Below are positions 7,420 to 9,515 of a stretch of 9,515 nt of DNA, in pieces (within the stretch, counting starts at the first letter, position 1; every line of letters starts with the position of its first letter). The DNA is from an uncultured Clostridia bacterium (lineage in GTDB: Bacteria; Bacillota; Clostridia; Christensenellales; CAG-138), in assembly GCA_947304365.1 (NCBI GenBank), contig CAMZAY010000024.1, positions 1 through 9,515 on the forward strand, read 5' to 3'. Position numbers and translations under genes: made by a program. The notes beneath the pieces were generated by a model, which made no database searches, was not told where the DNA came from, and saw nothing but the letters and a program-made list of their open reading frames with translations.

Positions 7420-7439
7420 TCAGGCGGCGAACCGTCTGA
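7420..7439 (-). promoter_or_regulatory. Imperfect palindrome / hairpin at the predicted S8 transcription start
   Basis: On the - strand TCAGACGG and CCGCCTGA form an 8-bp stem with one A-C mismatch around a TTCG loop. With the promoter at 7444-7472, transcription should start near 7437, so this element falls at the extreme 5' end of the mRNA. It could be a repressor operator in DNA or a 5' stabilising hairpin in RNA; the sequence alone does not decide. Confidence 0.5.
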
Positions 7440-7443
7440 AATG

Positions 7444-7472
7444 ATTATAGCATTCACCCCTGCGGAACTCAA
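7444..7472 (-). promoter_or_regulatory. SigA-type promoter of the S8 peptidase gene (extended -10)
   Basis: On the - strand, -35 TTGAGT (7472-7467), a 17-bp spacer and a consensus -10 TATAAT (7449-7444), preceded by TGC, giving the extended -10 TGn element. It lies about 54 nt upstream of the start codon and leaves a leader of roughly 47 nt. Confidence 0.85.
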
Positions 7473-7597
7473 TACACGTTCGATTGCTTTTCAAAACGGC
7501 ACGAGGATAACAGTACTCCGAGAGGAGCGGCGCCATATAGCCCGAGCGGCCGTGAAGCATTGAAAATTCAGTAAGCAAAATATATTGCCGCAGAGTA

Positions 7598-7626
7598 TTG
7601 ACGCCGTGTCAGGAAGCGTGTACAAT
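7598..7626 (+). promoter_or_regulatory. Promoter of the tetR-flavodoxin operon
   Basis: -35 TTGACG (7598-7603), an exact 17-bp spacer, and -10 TACAAT (7621-7626). Transcription should begin near 7633, giving a leader of about 45 nt. The -35 lies within operator 1, and operator 2 starts at about +2, which is the classic layout for steric repression by an autoregulating TetR protein. Confidence 0.85.
7599..7611. promoter_or_regulatory. TetR operator 1, overlapping the -35 box
   Basis: TGACGCCGTGTCA is a 13-bp near-palindrome (5 of 6 arm positions symmetric around a central C). It matches operator 2 at 11 of 13 positions. Its centre (7605) is 36 bp from the centre of operator 2. Confidence 0.75.
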
Positions 7627-7634
7627 GAAGATAC

Positions 7635-7647
7635 TGACACGGTGTCA
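7635..7647. promoter_or_regulatory. TetR operator 2, just downstream of the -10 box
   Basis: TGACACGGTGTCA is a perfect 6+1+6 palindrome, extended by one more complementary pair (C7634/G7648). Repeated twice around one promoter and next to a tetR gene, it is the likely binding site of the encoded repressor. I saw no further copy elsewhere in the window, including at the S8 promoter. Confidence 0.82.
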
Positions 7648-7665
7648 GCCGATTCGGACAGAAAG

Positions 7666-7670
7666 AAGGA
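7666..7670 (+). promoter_or_regulatory. Ribosome binding site that sets the tetR start
   Basis: AAGGA lies 7 nt before ATG 7678. This favours that start over an in-frame TTG at 7585, which would put the promoter and both operators inside the coding region. Confidence 0.75.
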
Positions 7671-7677
7671 AGCGTTT

Positions 7678-8307
7678 ATGATCAAGGGAACGCCCGAGTT
7701 TATTGCCGAAAGGCGCGAGGAGATAATCAACGCCTGCGAGAAGCTTTACAGGACCATGAGCTTCAAGGAGATCACCCTCAAGGAGATCGGGAGCGAAACG
7801 TCCTTTTCCCGCCCCAGCATCTACAACTATTTCGAATCCAAGGAGGAGATATTCCTCGCCCTATTCGAGCGGGAATACGTTCTCTGGACGGATGAGCTGC
7901 GCTCATTGCAGAGCGGCGCGGCGGGAATGAGCAGGGACGCTCTTGCGGAGGCGATCGCGGAGTCGCTTGAAAAGAGGAAGCTCATGCTGAAGCTCCTTTC
8001 GGTCAACCTTTACGATATGGAGGAAAACAGCCGCATGGAGAGGCTCGTAAGCTTCAAGCTCGCGTACGGAGCTTCAAGGGAAGCTTTGAAGAAGCTTGTT
8101 TCCGCCTGTTATCCCGAAATGAAAGAGCGCGCGCTCCGTACTTTCATATTCACCTTTCTTCCCTTCCTGCACGGCGTTTACCCCTATGCGTTCGCCACGA
8201 AGAAGCAGATCGGGGCGATGGATGAAGCCGGGATCGCACATCCGGAGCTGACGGTCGGAGGGCTTGTCAAAGAGGCGCTTCTTTCGATGCTCCCCGAAAA
8301 AGAATAA
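7678..8307 (+). CDS. TetR/AcrR-family transcriptional regulator
   Basis: 209 aa, a normal TetR length. Residues about 12-60 are the TetR N-terminal DNA-binding domain. Helix 2 includes [14 protein letters not shown], and the recognition helix lies in [18 protein letters not shown] (42-59), the most diagnostic stretch. Residues 61-209 form the all-helical ligand-binding and dimerisation part, with an aromatic-rich patch [15 protein letters not shown] (158-172) that could line a pocket for a hydrophobic ligand. The start at 7678 is supported by an AAGGA Shine-Dalgarno and by the promoter lying upstream. It heads an operon with two flavodoxin genes (20 nt to the next start) and very likely represses its own promoter through the paired TGACAC/GTGTCA palindromes. 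The inducer is unknown; a redox-active or toxic small molecule such as a quinone is a guess from the flavodoxin neighbours. Confidence 0.93.
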   Translation: MIKGTPEFIAERREEIINACEKLYRTMSFKEITLKEIGSETSFSRPSIYNYFESKEEIFLALFEREYVLWTDELRSLQSGAAGMSRDALAEAIAESLEKRKLMLKLLSVNLYDMEENSRMERLVSFKLAYGASREALKKLVSACYPEMKERALRTFIFTFLPFLHGVYPYAFATKKQIGAMDEAGIAHPELTVGGLVKEALLSMLPEKE

Positions 8308-8327
8308 TTAAACGGAGGATAGATATT

Positions 8328-8804
8328 ATGAGTAAAACACTGGTCGCCTATTTCAGCGCAAGCGGAGTTACGAAAAAGCTTGCCGAAAACCTTGCGTCCG
8401 CCATCGGCGCGGACATTTACGAGATCGAGCCTCAGGTCAAATACACCCGCGCGGATCTCAACTGGATGGATAAAAAGAGCCGTTCGACCATTGAGATGAA
8501 CGACCTAAGCGCCCGCCCCGCCATCGGCCCTCGGGTTGAGAACATGGAACAATACGACGTTGTTTTCGTCGGCTTCCCTATCTGGTGGTACCGTGAGCCC
8601 TCCATAATCGACACGTTCATGGAGGCCTACGACTTTACGGGCAAGAAGGTGATCCCGTTCGCCACCTCCGGCGGCAGCGGCATGGGCGATTCCTCGCGGA
8701 ATATGCAGAAGCTCGCCGGCGGCGCAAAGGTCGCGGAAGGCCGTCGCTTCACTGCGAGAGCCTCGGCGGAAGAGCTCAGGAGCTGGGCGGCCAAGTGGCT
8801 GTAA
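8328..8804 (+). CDS. Flavodoxin (cytoplasmic, Flavodoxin_4-like)
   Basis: 158 aa, typical short-chain flavodoxin length, with no signal peptide. The FMN phosphate loop is SASGVT (10-15) after the first beta strand TLVAYFS. GFPIWW (82-87) supplies aromatics expected near the isoalloxazine ring, and TSGGSG (113-118) forms the third FMN loop. The conserved [13 protein letters not shown] and [10 protein letters not shown] segments (44-67) are typical of the low-potential flavodoxins or flavin reductase-like proteins common in gut Clostridia. It would carry electrons through FMN in the cytoplasm; the partner is not identifiable. A strong Shine-Dalgarno (GGAGG, 9 nt spacing) precedes ATG 8328. It lies 20 nt after the TetR gene and 16 nt before a paralogue that carries a lipoprotein signal, so all three are probably co-transcribed and TetR-controlled. 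Confidence 0.93.
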   Translation: MSKTLVAYFSASGVTKKLAENLASAIGADIYEIEPQVKYTRADLNWMDKKSRSTIEMNDLSARPAIGPRVENMEQYDVVFVGFPIWWYREPSIIDTFMEAYDFTGKKVIPFATSGGSGMGDSSRNMQKLAGGAKVAEGRRFTARASAEELRSWAAKWL

Positions 8805-8820
8805 GCGGGAAAAGACTCTT

Positions 8821-9515
8821 ATGAACATGAAACGATTTCTTGCATCGTTCCTCGGTTTTGTAATGCTGCTGTGCTTTGCCGCGTGCGGAGCAAAGCAGCC
8901 GGATGTTCCTCAAGCAACTGCTGAACCCGCCGTAATAAACACCGTTGTCGCAGAAACGGAGGTTCCGGCAGCAAACACCGAAGACCCCGACGCACCGGCG
9001 GAGACCGACGCACCTTTCGATACCGAAGCGCCGACGGCGCAGCACTCGGAAACGCTGGTAGTCTGCTTCTCCGCGACGGGCACCACGAAGGGCGTCGCGG
9101 AAAGGATCGCGGCGGTGACCGGAGGCGACCTGTATGAGATCGTCCCCGCCGAGCCGTACACCGACGCCGACCTCAACTGGAACGACAGAAGCAGCCGTTC
9201 CACCGGGGAGCAGAACGATAAAAACGCGCGTCCCGCCATCGGCAGCGAAACGCTTGACCTGACCGGTTACAAAACGATCTTCATCGGCTTCCCGATCTGG
9301 TGGGGCGAAGAACCTCGTATCATGGATACCTTCGCGGAAAGCTATGATTTCAGCGGCATCACACTGATCCCCTTCTGCACATCGGGCGGCAGCGGCATCG
9401 GCAGGAGCGGCCCCAATATGGAGGCGCTTGCCGGAAGCGGCGCCTGGCTTGAAGGCAGACGCTTCAGCGGCAGCGTATCGGAAGATGAGCTTAGAGCCTG
9501 GATCGACGGGCTGAA
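8821..9515 (+). CDS. Lipoprotein flavodoxin (membrane-anchored paralogue), 3' partial
   Basis: Open at the right edge: 231 codons are visible with no stop. The N-terminus is a lipoprotein signal, MKRFLASFLGFVMLLCFAAC, with the lipidated Cys expected at residue 22. A low-complexity Ala/Pro/Glu/Thr/Asp linker (about 24-76) follows, and then a complete flavodoxin fold: FMN loop SATGTT (84-89), GFPIWW (156-161) and TSGGSG (187-192). It shares with the upstream flavodoxin the segments LNWxDxxSRST, ARPAIG, NMxxLAG and EGRRF, so the two arose by duplication. The alignment suggests only a few residues are missing. ATG 8821 is chosen with a weak GGGA Shine-Dalgarno; ATG 8827, two codons in, is possible. 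If exported, it would sit on the outer face of the membrane, a setting in which FMN supply and electron source are open questions. An extracytoplasmic reductase role is inference. Confidence 0.88.
   Translation, partial: MNMKRFLASFLGFVMLLCFAACGAKQPDVPQATAEPAVINTVVAETEVPAANTEDPDAPAETDAPFDTEAPTAQHSETLVVCFSATGTTKGVAERIAAVTGGDLYEIVPAEPYTDADLNWNDRSSRSTGEQNDKNARPAIGSETLDLTGYKTIFIGFPIWWGEEPRIMDTFAESYDFSGITLIPFCTSGGSGIGRSGPNMEALAGSGAWLEGRRFSGSVSEDELRAWIDGL

Noticed and set aside
7585..7677. TTG start extending the TetR protein by 31 residues
   Set aside because: The extension would encode the -35, -10 and both operators; ATG 7678 has a proper RBS and yields a normal TetR N-terminus.
7491..7730. 79-codon - strand frame overlapping the tetR promoter and start
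   Set aside because: Overlaps the regulatory region and the TetR coding start on the opposite strand; no motif and no RBS support.
2..9515. Defence island, CRISPR array, transposase, integrase or tRNA
   Set aside because: No regularly spaced direct repeats, no transposase or integrase motifs, and no tRNA-like cloverleaf were seen in any part of the window.

Overview
The window looks like chromosomal DNA from an anaerobic, Gram-positive, fairly GC-rich gut-type Clostridia (Oscillospiraceae or Christensenellales-like). The grounds are Shine-Dalgarno-led genes, frequent ATA and AGG codons in a GC-rich background, a secreted subtilase ending in a dockerin-like repeat, lipoprotein and flavodoxin genes, and [NiFe]-hydrogenase maturation genes. 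The taxonomic guess is inference; there is no rRNA or phylogenetic marker here.

Region 1 (nt 2-4136, + strand) is a tightly overlapping four-gene operon: a 5'-truncated, multi-[4Fe-4S] FAD/NAD(P) oxidoreductase of the GltD/NfnB type, two tandem and divergent copies of the nickel-insertion GTPase gene hypB, and hypA. The overlaps are 8, 4 and 8 nt, so translation is probably coupled. HypA and HypB together deliver nickel to [NiFe]-hydrogenase precursors. The oxidoreductase would move electrons between NAD(P)H and iron-sulfur carriers. No hydrogenase structural gene or hypCDEF gene lies in the window.

Region 2 (4137-4462) is a non-coding convergent spacer. It holds a hairpin with a T tract on either strand, which suits a shared bidirectional terminator.

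Region 3 (4463-7472, - strand) is one large secreted S8 (subtilisin-like) peptidase. It has a signal peptide, inhibitor-type propeptide, intact catalytic residues, a C5a-peptidase-like tail and a C-terminal dockerin-like Ca-binding repeat pair. Its promoter is very recognisable (perfect, extended -10), and an imperfect palindrome sits at the predicted transcription start.

Region 4 (7598-9515, + strand) is a TetR-regulated redox operon: a promoter bracketed by two 13-bp palindromes, the TetR-family repressor, a cytoplasmic flavodoxin, and a second flavodoxin carrying a lipoprotein signal and an acidic linker. That last gene is open at the right edge and therefore easily missed. The layout suggests an autoregulated repressor controlling paired inside/outside flavin electron carriers.

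Nothing here is a clearly new defence or mobile system. The most unusual points are the duplicated, diverged hypB genes fused by overlap to a redox enzyme, and the cytosolic/lipoprotein flavodoxin pair behind a two-operator TetR promoter.
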